Of a stretch of 64,000 nucleotides of DNA, positions 34,994 through 42,606 are shown in pieces. Every line of letters begins with the position of its first letter. Position 1 is the first letter of the stretch. A model generated the notes under the pieces. It saw only the letters and a list, made by a program, of their open reading frames with translations, was not told the DNA's origin and searched no databases. The position numbers were made by a program, and so were the translations under genes. Origin of the DNA: Zhihengliuella flava (GTDB taxonomy: Bacteria; Actinomycetota; Actinomycetes; Actinomycetales; Micrococcaceae); contig NZ_JADOTZ010000001.1 in the NCBI RefSeq assembly GCF_015751895.1, positions 1,302,001 to 1,366,000 on the forward strand, written 5' to 3'.

Positions 34994-35498
34994 TAGCCGG
35001 GCCGTCTTTGTCGTACATGGCCGCAACGAGGCCCTTCGCAAGGCGATATTCGACTTCCTCCGCGGTATCAACCTGTCGCCAATGCAGTGAACGACCACCG
35101 TCGGACTAAGAGGCGAGAGCTTGCCGTACATCGGACAGGTGCTCGACGCTGCGTTCACGCACGCCCCAGCCATCATCGTGCTCGTGACCCCAGACGAGGT
35201 CGCACGTCTGCAACCGCGCTACGGCCACGGTAATGGTGATGTCGAGATCCAGCCTTCCGCGCAAGCTCGGCCTAATGTTCTCTTCGAAGCAGGGATGCCG
35301 CTCGGCCGAGATACAAAGCGCACGATGCTCGTCGAGGTCGGACAAGTGCGTCCGTTCAGCGATGTGGCCGGTCGTCATTCGAGCCGACTGGGCAACTCTG
35401 CGGCCAGCCGCCAGGCACTCGCAACCAGGCTCAGCACTGCGGGCTGCGACGTCGATCTGACTGGCACATCACAGGGGCACAGAAACTGTCTGGGTTGA
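34977..35498 (+). pseudogene. TIR-like nucleotide-binding effector (PF10137 type), inactivated by a nonsense codon
   Basis: From the GTG at 34977 the frame encodes SRAVFVVHGRNEALRKAIFD and FLRGINLSPMQ, then TGA (35088-35090), then continues in the same frame with YIGQVLDAAFTHAPAIIVLV, TPDEVARL, ARPNVLFEAGM, PFSDVAGRH and CDVDLTGT. This is the CAP12/Pycsar-effector-type TIR-like domain, whose members cleave NAD. Homologues have Glu/Asp-Trp at the site of the stop, so a single TGG-to-TGA change explains it. The C-terminus after GT is replaced by sequence next to an IS481 element, so the end is also truncated. The gene is dead unless the stop is read through. Confidence 0.85.
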
Positions 35499-36784
35499 CG
35501 ACATACGTCCCAGTTGATAGGTCTCTGGTGAGTCGCGTCATGCGTCACAGTCTGTGGCATGACTCAGTCACGTGTAGCGGTCTTGAAAGTCATTAATGGA
35601 GAGCTGTCTGTCACCGCAGCGGCCGATACCTACGGCTACTCACGTCGGCACTTGCACCGGCTTCTGGCCCGGTACCGGGAAAAAGGCCTAGACGGGCTTG
35701 AGCCTGGCTCGAGGCGCCCGCGCTCAAACTCACGACAAACCCCACCGAAACTGCGCGCGCGAATCGTGGAACTACGCCGCCAGCTCACCGCCGAGGGACA
35801 TGACGCTGGCCCGGTGACCATTGCATGGCATCTCGCCGAACAGGGGCTTCACGTCCCGTCCACCTCGATGATCCGTCGCACCCTGCACGAAGCCGGCCTG
35901 ATCACCCCGGAACCACGTAAACGCCCCAAAAGTTCCTACCTACGCTTCGAAGCCGACCAGCCAAACGAGACCTGGCAGTCAGACTTCACCCATGCCCGCC
36001 TCGCCGACGGCACCGACGTTGAGATCCTCACCTGGCTTGATGACCACTCCCGCTACCTCATCTCCTGCACCGCGCACCAACCCGTCACCGGCGATACCGT
36101 CGTGAACACGTTCCTCACCGCCATCGAGCAGCACGGGTGTCCCGCCTCCACGCTGACCGACAACGGCCGCGTATACACCGCACGATTCGGCGGCGGACGC
36201 AACGCCTTCGAATATCTCCTACCAACGCTCGGAGTCACCCAAAAGAACGGATCTCCCTGGCACCCACAGACGCAGGGAAAGGTCGAACGCTTCCAGCAAA
36301 CCCTCAAACGCTGGCTCGCCAAACAGCCGCAACCACCGACCTTAGCTGTCCTCCAAGAACTTCTTGATCGCTTCCGGGAGTACTACAACAACAGCCGACC
36401 CCACCGCTCACTGGACCGAACTACACCCGCCAAAGCCTACGCAGCCACACCCAAAGCACTCCCAGCCACCGCCCGGGAACAAAACCACTACCGGATCCGC
36501 TACGACCGAGTCGATCAAGCAGGACGCATCACACTCCGCCGCGCCAGCAAGCTCCACCACCTGCACATCGGAGCCCAACACCGAGGCACGCGAATCCTCG
36601 CCATCATCGACGACACCACCGTCACCGTCACCGCGCTCGAAACCGGCGAAATCCTCGCCACCAACACCATCGACCCGAACCGCAACTACTGGCGCAACAC
36701 AAGAAAACCCCCGGGCCGATGGCCCGGGGGTTCCCAGTGACATATGTCGCGACTCATCTGAGACATATGTCCCGACTCATCACA
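35487..36784 (+). mobile_element. IS481-family insertion sequence (1298 bp)
   Basis: Both ends begin with TGT (read inward) and share GACATAyGTCyCAGwTGA at the same distance from the tip, the terminal inverted repeats of an IS481-type element. It contains one full-length transposase gene. The left end cuts the TIR pseudogene and the right end stops two bases before the CCA end of tRNA-Ala(GGC). No target duplication is visible (agaaac on the left, ttggtg on the right), which suggests rearrangement after insertion. Confidence 0.8.
35559..36740 (+). CDS. IS481-family transposase
   Basis: Full-length DDE transposase of 393 aa. The N-terminal helix-turn-helix is VLKVINGELSVTAAADTYGY and SRRHLHRLLARYREKG. 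The rve integrase core has Asp142 (WQSDFTH), Asp201 (LTDNGRVY) and Glu243 (GKVERFQQ). The C-terminal part ends in NYWRNTRKPPGRWPGGSQ, and the codons of that tail form a perfect hairpin (AACCCCCGGGCC, loop GAT, complement) that could also terminate transcription. Frame and catalytic residues are intact, so the element may be active. A solitary copy of the right end lies at 47.9 kb. Confidence 0.95.
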   Translation: MTQSRVAVLKVINGELSVTAAADTYGYSRRHLHRLLARYREKGLDGLEPGSRRPRSNSRQTPPKLRARIVELRRQLTAEGHDAGPVTIAWHLAEQGLHVPSTSMIRRTLHEAGLITPEPRKRPKSSYLRFEADQPNETWQSDFTHARLADGTDVEILTWLDDHSRYLISCTAHQPVTGDTVVNTFLTAIEQHGCPASTLTDNGRVYTARFGGGRNAFEYLLPTLGVTQKNGSPWHPQTQGKVERFQQTLKRWLAKQPQPPTLAVLQELLDRFREYYNNSRPHRSLDRTTPAKAYAATPKALPATAREQNHYRIRYDRVDQAGRITLRRASKLHHLHIGAQHRGTRILAIIDDTTVTVTALETGEILATNTIDPNRNYWRNTRKPPGRWPGGSQ

Positions 36785-36785
36785 T

Positions 36786-36861
36786 TGGTGGAGGTAAGGG
36801 GATTCGAACCCCTGACCTTCTGCATGCCATGCAGACGCGCTACCAACTGCGCCATACCCCC
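36786..36861 (-). tRNA. tRNA-Ala (GGC)
   Basis: On the - strand the cloverleaf begins GGGGGTATGGCGCAGTTGGT, has the anticodon loop ATGGCAT with anticodon GGC between TCTGC/GCAGA stems, T-arm GGGGTTCGAATCCCC and an encoded CCA. A -10 box TATAGT lies 42-47 bases upstream. The IS481 element abuts its 3' end. Confidence 0.96.
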
Positions 36862-37061
36862 GCAGGTTGATTCTCCGCCGCGAAGCGGTGAACCGGATAA
36901 AGACTATACCGGACGGCCGCGCGCAACACCTAATCGCTCATCCGCGGCGGCCGACCCTAGCCACGACGGCGCCTCCAGCCGGCCGCACACTCAACACCCG
37001 GCCGAAAATCAGGGCGTTACCTGACCCCATTGTGCCGGGGCACGTCATTAGACTGACAAGC

Positions 37062-38315
37062 ATGACTGGTGATTCTGCCGCTTCTAGCCCCGCCGCGGAG
37101 GGCGCCGCTGCCAGCGGCACCCCGGGGGCCGCCGTCGTGCCCGATGCCGCGGAGCACACGGCACGCACCATGTGGCCGCGCATCGCGCTGATCGCCGTCA
37201 CTATCACGGGCATCGCCTTGCTGATGTACTTCGTCCAGGGCGCCCGGGACATCGTGGCCCCGATCTTCCTCGGCTTGAACCTCATGATCGTGGCCTTCCC
37301 CATCCAGCGCGCCCTCGTGGCCCGCCGCGTGCCGCGCTATTTGGCCGCCGCGGCCACCCTGATCGCGGTCCTCGCGCTGGTGATCCTCTTCTTCGGATCC
37401 ACCGGCTGGGCGGTGGGCGAGCTGTTGCGGGAGCTGCCGGAATACAACCGCGAGTTCAATGAGCTGTGGGTGGATATTTCGGCGGGGCTGTCCCAGCTGG
37501 GCATCAGCCAAACCATGATCCTGGATCAGTTCCGCGGCGTCGGCGCCGGGAGCATCCTCAGCCTGCTCACCCCGCTGATCACCAACGTCACCGCGGTCCT
37601 CTCCGTACTGGCCACGCTGGTGATGGCGGTGTTCTTCCTCGCGATGGATTCGGCGGGATTCCCCCGCCGCCTCGACATGGTGATGCGCGCTCGCCCCCGC
37701 ATGCACACGGCCCTGACCAGCTTTGCCCAGGGGGTCCGGCGCTACTGGGTGGTCACTACCGTGTTCGGCCTAATTGTGGCCCTACTGGACGTCTTCGCGT
37801 TGACCCTGATCGACGTGCCGCTGGTGTGGGTGTGGGGCGTGCTGGCGTTCCTGACCAACTACATTCCCAACATCGGATTTGTGATCGGGCTCGTCCCGCC
37901 GGCCCTGCTGGCGCTGCTGGACTCCGGACCCGGCCCGGCGATCGCGGTGCTGATCACCTACTCCCTGTTAAACTTCACGGTTCAGGCCATCATCCAGCCG
38001 AAGTTCACCGGCCAGTCCGTGGGCGTGACGCCGATGATCTCCTTCCTCTCCCTCATGTTCTGGTACTGGGTTCTCGGCTGGCTGGGTGCGCTGTTGGCGC
38101 TGCCGGCGACGTTGCTGCTCAAGGCGCTGCTGATCGACGCGGACCCGTCCGCGCGCTGGATCAACGCGCTCATCTCCTCCAATCCCGACGCCGAGGTCCC
38201 CGCCCACATGCTGGAAAAGGATCCTCGTCCCGCCGCGGCTGGGGTACCGGAGGGCGCGGTCGAGGCCGAGCCTGGCGATAAGGGTTCCGCTCAGGGCGCG
38301 AGCGCGCAACAATAA
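37062..38315 (+). CDS. AI-2E family transporter
   Basis: Multi-pass membrane protein of 417 aa (seven to eight helices) of the PerM/TqsA superfamily. Core motifs include FLGLNLMIVAFPIQRALVARRVPR at the start and the C-terminal FLTNYIPNIGFVIGLVPPALLALLDSG and PKFTGQSVGVTPMISFLSLMFWYWVLGWLGALLALP (both in part), which are characteristic. Members export the autoinducer AI-2 or act as Na+/H+ antiporters; the substrate cannot be told from sequence. The C-terminal 60 residues are a cytoplasmic low-complexity tail. The ATG at 37062 lies close to a TAGACT -10-like box and has no ribosome-binding site, so the mRNA may be leaderless. Confidence 0.9.
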   Translation: MTGDSAASSPAAEGAAASGTPGAAVVPDAAEHTARTMWPRIALIAVTITGIALLMYFVQGARDIVAPIFLGLNLMIVAFPIQRALVARRVPRYLAAAATLIAVLALVILFFGSTGWAVGELLRELPEYNREFNELWVDISAGLSQLGISQTMILDQFRGVGAGSILSLLTPLITNVTAVLSVLATLVMAVFFLAMDSAGFPRRLDMVMRARPRMHTALTSFAQGVRRYWVVTTVFGLIVALLDVFALTLIDVPLVWVWGVLAFLTNYIPNIGFVIGLVPPALLALLDSGPGPAIAVLITYSLLNFTVQAIIQPKFTGQSVGVTPMISFLSLMFWYWVLGWLGALLALPATLLLKALLIDADPSARWINALISSNPDAEVPAHMLEKDPRPAAAGVPEGAVEAEPGDKGSAQGASAQQ

Positions 38316-38363
38316 GCTCGAGGGTGACCCGCCCTCGCCCCACCTGCGCGAAAGGCACCCCTC

Positions 38364-38792
38364 ATGACGATTGGACTTACCCCCTACCTACAGTTCTCCG
38401 GCAATGCCAAAGAAGCGCTGGAGTTTTATCACGCCGCCTTGGGTGGCGAGCTGGGCATGATGACCTACGCCGAAGGCATGGGCGCCGACGCGGCGGGCGA
38501 CGCCGGGGGCCAGATCATGCACGGCTCCCTCTACGTGGACCGCGGCGTCCACCTCATGGCCTCCGACCTTCCGGAAGGGATGGACGGGAACGGGTTCGGC
38601 ACCGTATCCCTGTCCTCCAGCGGGGACAGCACCGCAGACGCCGCGACGCTGGAATCCTGGTGGGAGAAGCTCCAGGACGGCGGCACCGTGGTACTGCCGC
38701 TGGAAACGGCCCCGTGGGGGGACAAATTCGGCCAGCTGATCGACAAGTTTGGCGTGGCGTGGATGGTCAACATCACCGCCACGGCGAGCTAA
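38364..38792 (+). CDS. VOC family protein (PhnB-like)
   Basis: Small protein of 142 aa with a glyoxalase/bleomycin-resistance-type fold. Signature: MTIGLTPYLQFSGNAKEALEFYHAALGGEL, GGQIMHGSLYVDRGVHLMASD (in pieces), and PWGDKFGQLIDKFGVAWMVNI, typical of PhnB/3-demethylubiquinone-methyltransferase-like VOC proteins. The role is unknown. It is 48 bp downstream of the AI-2E-family gene and is followed by a long terminator hairpin. Confidence 0.9.
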   Translation: MTIGLTPYLQFSGNAKEALEFYHAALGGELGMMTYAEGMGADAAGDAGGQIMHGSLYVDRGVHLMASDLPEGMDGNGFGTVSLSSSGDSTADAATLESWWEKLQDGGTVVLPLETAPWGDKFGQLIDKFGVAWMVNITATAS

Positions 38793-38804
38793 GCCGGCGC
38801 AACA

Positions 38805-38855
38805 GAGCGGGCGGTGGGGTGCCGACTCAAGCAGTCGGCACCCCATCGCCCGCTC
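38805..38855. terminator. Long bidirectional terminator hairpin
   Basis: A 23-bp stem (one G-U pair) starting GAGCGGGCG with a 5-nt loop CAAGC lies between the converging VOC and MFS genes. It lacks a T-run but is the strongest hairpin in this stretch. Confidence 0.75.
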
Positions 38856-38883
38856 GCGTCAATCTACCGCCGCGGCGGGTGAG

Positions 38884-40146
38884 TCATGAGACGGGCTGGT
38901 GCGACGGCGTCGTACTGGCCAATTCCGCCGCGACGCGGCGGCGCGCCTTACGCCGATGCCACAACCCCGAGATCAGCGCGAGCACCAGGCCGGCGACGGC
39001 GAGGAGCGCCCCGACGTAGGCCGTGGATTCGTAGCCCCAGCCTAGGGAGATCACGGCGCCGCCGAGTGCCGCGCCAATGGCGTTGGCGATGTTCAGCGCC
39101 GAGTGGTTCAGCGAGGCGGCCAAGGACTGGGCCTTCGGCGCCGAATCCATGAGGAGGGACTGCAGCCCCGGTGCCAGCAGGGATCCAACGCCGCCCATAA
39201 TGAACACGAACACCAGGGTCAGCCACGGCACCGAGGACACCAGGCCGAAGAGCACCATGGTGATGATCAAAGAGACCATGGAAATGTAAATGCTGCCGAG
39301 CACGGACCAGTCCGCCAGGCGGCCACCCACCAAGTTGCCGACCACCATGCCGAGGCCATAAAGGCCCAGCACCAGCGGGACCACCTCGATCGGCAGGCCC
39401 GTGACGTCGGTCAGGATGGGGCTGATGTAGGAGTAGACGGCGAAGAAGCCGCCGAAACCGACGATTCCGGTGAAGAGTGCGAGCCAGACCGAAGCGCTTT
39501 TCAGCGCCGTGAGCTCCCGCCGGATACTCGCCTCTGCGTGGGCCGGGGCGTAGGGCACGAAGGCCAGGATGGACACGATCGTCAGCACGCCGATCACGGC
39601 GACGGCCAGGAACATGGACCGCCAGCCCACCGCCTGGCCCAGCCAGGTGAAGGCCGGCACGCCGACCACGTTGGCCACGGCCAACCCCAGCATGATCCAC
39701 GCGATCGCCATGCCGCGCTTGGTGGGCGGCACCAAGGTGCCGGCGAGGATGGCGGCCAGCCCGAAGTACGCGCCATGGGGCAGCCCGGAGAGGAAGCGGG
39801 TGACCAACATGGACTCATACGTGGGGGCCAGGAAGGAGGAGGCGTTGGCCAGCGTGAAGAAGACCATGAGCCCCAGCACCATGGTGCGCTTGGGCACGCG
39901 GGCGCCTAGCGCGGTGAGGATGGGCGCACCGACCACCACGCCGAGCGCGTAGGCCGAAATGAGCAGGCCCATCTCTGCGTGGCTCACGCCCAGATCTAGG
40001 GCGCCCTCCTGCAGCAACCCCATGATGGTGAACTCGGTGGTGCCGATGCCAAAACCGCCCATGGCAAGCGCCACCACGGCGAAGAGGAGCTTACGCCCCT
40101 CGAGGAGCGTCGAACCGGCCGCAGCCGTGCCCTGGTGTTGGGTCAT
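38884..40146 (-). CDS. MFS transporter, AraJ/NepI-like DHA1 family
   Basis: Twelve-helix major facilitator of 420 aa. Motifs: FGIGTTEFTIMGLL in helix 1, the loop 2-3 motif GARVPKRTMVLG, and FLSGLPHGAYFGLAAILAG in helix 4, all typical of the AraJ/Cmx/YdhP group that exports arabinose, purine nucleosides or drugs. The start at 40146 (MTQHQGTAAAG) has GGAAGG in front. Its substrate cannot be deduced. Confidence 0.9.
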   Translation of the reverse strand: MTQHQGTAAAGSTLLEGRKLLFAVVALAMGGFGIGTTEFTIMGLLQEGALDLGVSHAEMGLLISAYALGVVVGAPILTALGARVPKRTMVLGLMVFFTLANASSFLAPTYESMLVTRFLSGLPHGAYFGLAAILAGTLVPPTKRGMAIAWIMLGLAVANVVGVPAFTWLGQAVGWRSMFLAVAVIGVLTIVSILAFVPYAPAHAEASIRRELTALKSASVWLALFTGIVGFGGFFAVYSYISPILTDVTGLPIEVVPLVLGLYGLGMVVGNLVGGRLADWSVLGSIYISMVSLIITMVLFGLVSSVPWLTLVFVFIMGGVGSLLAPGLQSLLMDSAPKAQSLAASLNHSALNIANAIGAALGGAVISLGWGYESTAYVGALLAVAGLVLALISGLWHRRKARRRVAAELASTTPSHQPVS

Positions 40147-40450
40147 CAAACCTTCCCGATACATAGGGGGAGTTGAAAAATCAGTACGACGACGGCGTCT
40201 GCCCTATTCTCTCCCATGGAACCGTACCCACGCCAAGAGTGGGCGCTGATGTCTCATGATTTGGTCAATCCACTGGTTGTTCACAGGGCTAGAAACCGGC
40301 GTTCTTGTCCACCACCACAGCGCCGGATGCTGTGCAGACTATTCCCTATCCGGCAGAATTGCGGCCATCATCACGTGCCGGCACCGGCACAGAAACAGCG
40401 CTGCCGCGCCGGCGCGGGGCGGTACCACCAGCATCGGAGAGAGGGTAGGC

Positions 40451-41068
40451 ATGGCAGATCAGGGGGTCATCATCGGCGAGGACGGCCTCGCCCGGCCAGC
40501 GTGGGCATCCAGCGATGCCCTCATGCGTGAGTATTACGACGGCGAGTGGGGCCTGCCGGTACGGGACGAGGCCGGCGTGTATGAACGGCTGACCCTCGAG
40601 GCCTTCCAATCCGGCCTGTCCTGGGCCACCGTGCTGCGTAAGCGGGAGGCATTCCGCGCGGCCTTCGCCGGCTTTGACCCGGAGGCCGTGGCCACGTTCG
40701 GCCAGGCCGAGGTGGAGCGCCTCATGCAGGACACCGGAATCATCCGGAATCGGGCCAAGATTCTCGCGGCCATCGCCAACGCGCAGGCCACGCTGAACCT
40801 CCGCGCGGACCCCGACGCCGGGGATTTGGGCGCGTTCGTGTGGTCCTTCCAGCCGGAGTCCACGCCTGCGCCGCGCACGATGGCGGACGTTCCCACGACG
40901 TCGGCCGAGTCGGTCGCACTGGCGAAGGCGCTGAAGAAGCGCGGCTTCAAGTTTGTGGGGCCCACCACCATGTTCGCGCTCATGGAGGCCATCGGCATCG
41001 TGGACACGCACTTGGTGGACAGTCACCGGCGCGGCAGTAGCGGCGTCTGGCCCGCTAGCGCGGCCTAG
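40451..41068 (+). CDS. tag: DNA-3-methyladenine glycosylase I, zinc-snap residues altered
   Basis: Base-excision repair enzyme of 205 aa removing 3-methyladenine from DNA. The Tag fold is evident: WASSDALMREYYDGEWGLPV, YERLTLEAFQSGLSWATVLRKREAFR, DTGIIRNRAKI, GFKFVGPTTMFALMEAIGIVDTHLVDSH (in part). The catalytic-pocket Glu (TLEAFQSGLSW) is kept. Of the four residues of the E. coli zinc snap, three are changed: the N-terminal Cys is Pro16, the His of YHD is Tyr29 and the late Cys is Ser (HLVDS); only one His remains. Activity may not need the zinc. The start follows GAGAGAGGG. Stop overlaps that of the convergent Nudix gene. Confidence 0.88.
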   Translation: MADQGVIIGEDGLARPAWASSDALMREYYDGEWGLPVRDEAGVYERLTLEAFQSGLSWATVLRKREAFRAAFAGFDPEAVATFGQAEVERLMQDTGIIRNRAKILAAIANAQATLNLRADPDAGDLGAFVWSFQPESTPAPRTMADVPTTSAESVALAKALKKRGFKFVGPTTMFALMEAIGIVDTHLVDSHRRGSSGVWPASAA

Positions 41069-41550
41069 TCGAGCCGGGTCGTCCCGGTGTGTTCCACGGC
41101 GGTGCGGATGCGCTCGCGCATGTGATCGGTCATCGGCGGCAGGTCGTCGAGAGCAAAGAATGCGGCCGCCGTGGATTCGTCGTCCGCCGGGTGCGGTTCG
41201 CCGCCTACGTAGCGGCACCGGAACGTGTGGTCCAGATACTGCGCCTGGTCCCCGTTGGCGTGCACCATCGGCGCCGACACACTGACCCAGGCCAAGGATT
41301 CCACCTCGGTCTCCACGCCAGCCTCCTCCAGCGTCTCCCGCACGGCGGTACTCGCGGGGTGTTCCCCTGGATCCACCACGCCGGTGATCGGCGTCCAGTG
41401 GCCGTTGTCCGCGCGGCGGACCAGCAGGACCTGCTCGGCGGCGCCCTGGGCGGCCGGGGCGCGGAGCACCACGGCGGTCGCGCCGGAGAGCCACAGCGGT
41501 GCGTGTCCAATGCTGCGGCGGAGGTTCACGATGAAGTCTGGGATAGGCAC
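41065..41550 (-). CDS. Nudix hydrolase
   Basis: Enzyme of 161 aa that hydrolyses nucleoside diphosphates linked to another moiety. The Nudix box GVVDPGEHPASTAVRETLEEAGV is complete (Gx5Ex7REUxEExGU with Glu residues for Mg binding), preceded by VLLVRRADNGHWTPI. Substrates within the family range from mutagenic dNTPs to ADP-ribose and NADH; none can be chosen here. It converges on tag with a four-base overlap. Confidence 0.92.
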   Translation of the reverse strand: MPIPDFIVNLRRSIGHAPLWLSGATAVVLRAPAAQGAAEQVLLVRRADNGHWTPITGVVDPGEHPASTAVRETLEEAGVETEVESLAWVSVSAPMVHANGDQAQYLDHTFRCRYVGGEPHPADDESTAAAFFALDDLPPMTDHMRERIRTAVEHTGTTRLD

Positions 41551-41587
41551 CCGCCCACCCTATCGAGCTGGCGCGCCGGGGGCAGTG

Positions 41588-41593
41588 CTAATC
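41588..41593 (+). promoter_or_regulatory. -10 box of the SAM-IV riboswitch transcript
   Basis: TAATCT lies about eight bases before the first conserved riboswitch bases. Confidence 0.45.
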
Positions 41594-41600
41594 TGGGGGC

Positions 41601-41690
41601 AGGTTCACGAGTCACAGCTGTCGGTACCTGGCCGGCTGTGCGGCAACCCTCTCCATCGAGTGGGGTGCCCCAGGGGAAGAACCGGCCCGC
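41601..41690 (+). ncRNA. SAM-IV riboswitch
   Basis: The sequence shows the SAM-I/IV core: GTTCACGAGTCACAGC at the 5' side, GGCCGGCTGTGCGGCAACCCT, then GTGGGGTGCCCCAGGGG and GAAGAACCGGCCC. The GCGGCAACCCT...GGTGCC kernel and the following GC-rich pseudoknot helix are the pattern of the actinomycete SAM-IV class. An 11-bp arm at its 3' end (AGAACCGGCCC, 41678-41688) pairs perfectly with GGGCCGGTTCT at 41775-41785, just before the downstream gene, and may be the expression platform. A covariance-model search (Rfam SAM-IV) would settle the class. Confidence 0.8.
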
Positions 41691-41807
41691 GCGGAACGTC
41701 CCGCGGGCAAGTCGATGTTCGTCCAGAAAAACGCGCTCCTGCGCGCCACGCGCCCCAGAGGCGCTGCGCCCGGGGGGCCGGTTCTGGGCTGCGGAAAGGA
41801 ACACCCC

Positions 41808-42263
41808 ATGACCGTCCTCTTGGCCGACGCCGATCCACGCCTCGCGCTCGCTGCGCGCCCCGAGTGGGGAGAGATCGCGGAGTCCGAGCGCCCCTTATGG
41901 GTGCGCTACTTCAGCGCGCATCCACCGTCGCCGCAGAACTGCGGCGCCGCGACGCCCACCGCACGGGGCGTGGACCCGACGAGCGGGCGTGCTGTGCCCT
42001 CCAGCTGGGCGCGCAACGCTCGGCAGCTCAGCGCGGCAGGTTTCACGCCGCTGCAGTTCTATGTGCTGGCCCAGGTCATCGCGGAGGCGTTCGAACACGG
42101 TCAGCTCGCCCCAGGCCGGCACCGTCACTTGTTTGAACGCTGGCCCGCGGCCAATCACGGGCCGCTCGCTTTCCGGCTCTGCGCCGAGGAGTGGACGCCG
42201 TGGCTGGCTCAGGTGCGTGCCGGCTCCTCGCCCCACGCCGCGCTCGCGACCGTCTTGGCGTGA
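41808..42263 (+). CDS. Unknown protein downstream of the SAM-IV riboswitch
   Basis: Protein of 151 aa, no recognised domain and no signal peptide or transmembrane helix. It contains aromatic-rich helices (RPLWVRYFSAHPPSP, GFTPLQFYVLAQVIAEAFEHG, HLFERWPAANHGPLAFRLC) and two isolated cysteines. The ATG at 41808 follows AAAGGA. Being the only gene behind the riboswitch (the next gene is on the other strand), it must be repressed when S-adenosylmethionine is plentiful, so it probably acts in methionine, SAM or sulfur metabolism (inference). Confidence 0.75.
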   Translation: MTVLLADADPRLALAARPEWGEIAESERPLWVRYFSAHPPSPQNCGAATPTARGVDPTSGRAVPSSWARNARQLSAAGFTPLQFYVLAQVIAEAFEHGQLAPGRHRHLFERWPAANHGPLAFRLCAEEWTPWLAQVRAGSSPHAALATVLA

Positions 42264-42270
42264 GCCGGGT

Positions 42271-42606
42271 CTAGTGGGCGGCGCCCTGTTCGATGAGCAG
42301 GACGCCGCCGCAGATCATCACGATCCCGAGCAACATCATGGGAGAGAGCGGCTCCTTGAAGATCAAGCGGCCGAGCACGGCGGTCAGCGCCACCCCGGAT
42401 GCGGCCCACACGCCATAGGCGATCCCGAGCGGCATGCCCTCGGCGAGCGCCACACTCAGCAAGGTGAAGGCGGTGACGTAGCAGGCACCGACCGAGGCGT
42501 ACCACCACCGGCTACCGCCCGTGGCCGCGCGCAGGGACAGGGTGCCACCGATCTCCGCGAGCACGGCGATCGCCAGCACCGCCCAGGCCATCAGGCTGAT
42601 CGTCAT
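42271..42606 (-). CDS. SMR family efflux protein, subunit 2
   Basis: Four-helix small multidrug resistance protein of 111 aa (EmrE/SugE family). The first helix has the essential membrane Glu (VLAEIGGTLSLRAA), and GMPLGIAYGVWAASGVALTA plus GIVMICGGVLLIE are family typical. It overlaps the upstream SMR gene by ATGA, so the two probably form a heterodimer as in YkkCD or EbrAB. Substrates may be cations such as guanidinium or quaternary ammonium compounds; no guanidine riboswitch is seen. Confidence 0.9.
   Translation of the reverse strand: MTISLMAWAVLAIAVLAEIGGTLSLRAATGGSRWWYASVGACYVTAFTLLSVALAEGMPLGIAYGVWAASGVALTAVLGRLIFKEPLSPMMLLGIVMICGGVLLIEQGAAH

Noticed and set aside
35481-36790. Target-site duplication around the IS481 element
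   Set aside because: The flanks (agaaac on the left, ttggtg on the right) do not match, so no duplication is reported.
41601-41800. Structured RNA as signal-recognition-particle RNA, cobalamin riboswitch or c-di-AMP riboswitch
   Set aside because: The GGAAGCAGC-type SRP loop and the B12 box are absent; the GCGGCAACCCT...GGTGCC core fits the SAM-IV class best.
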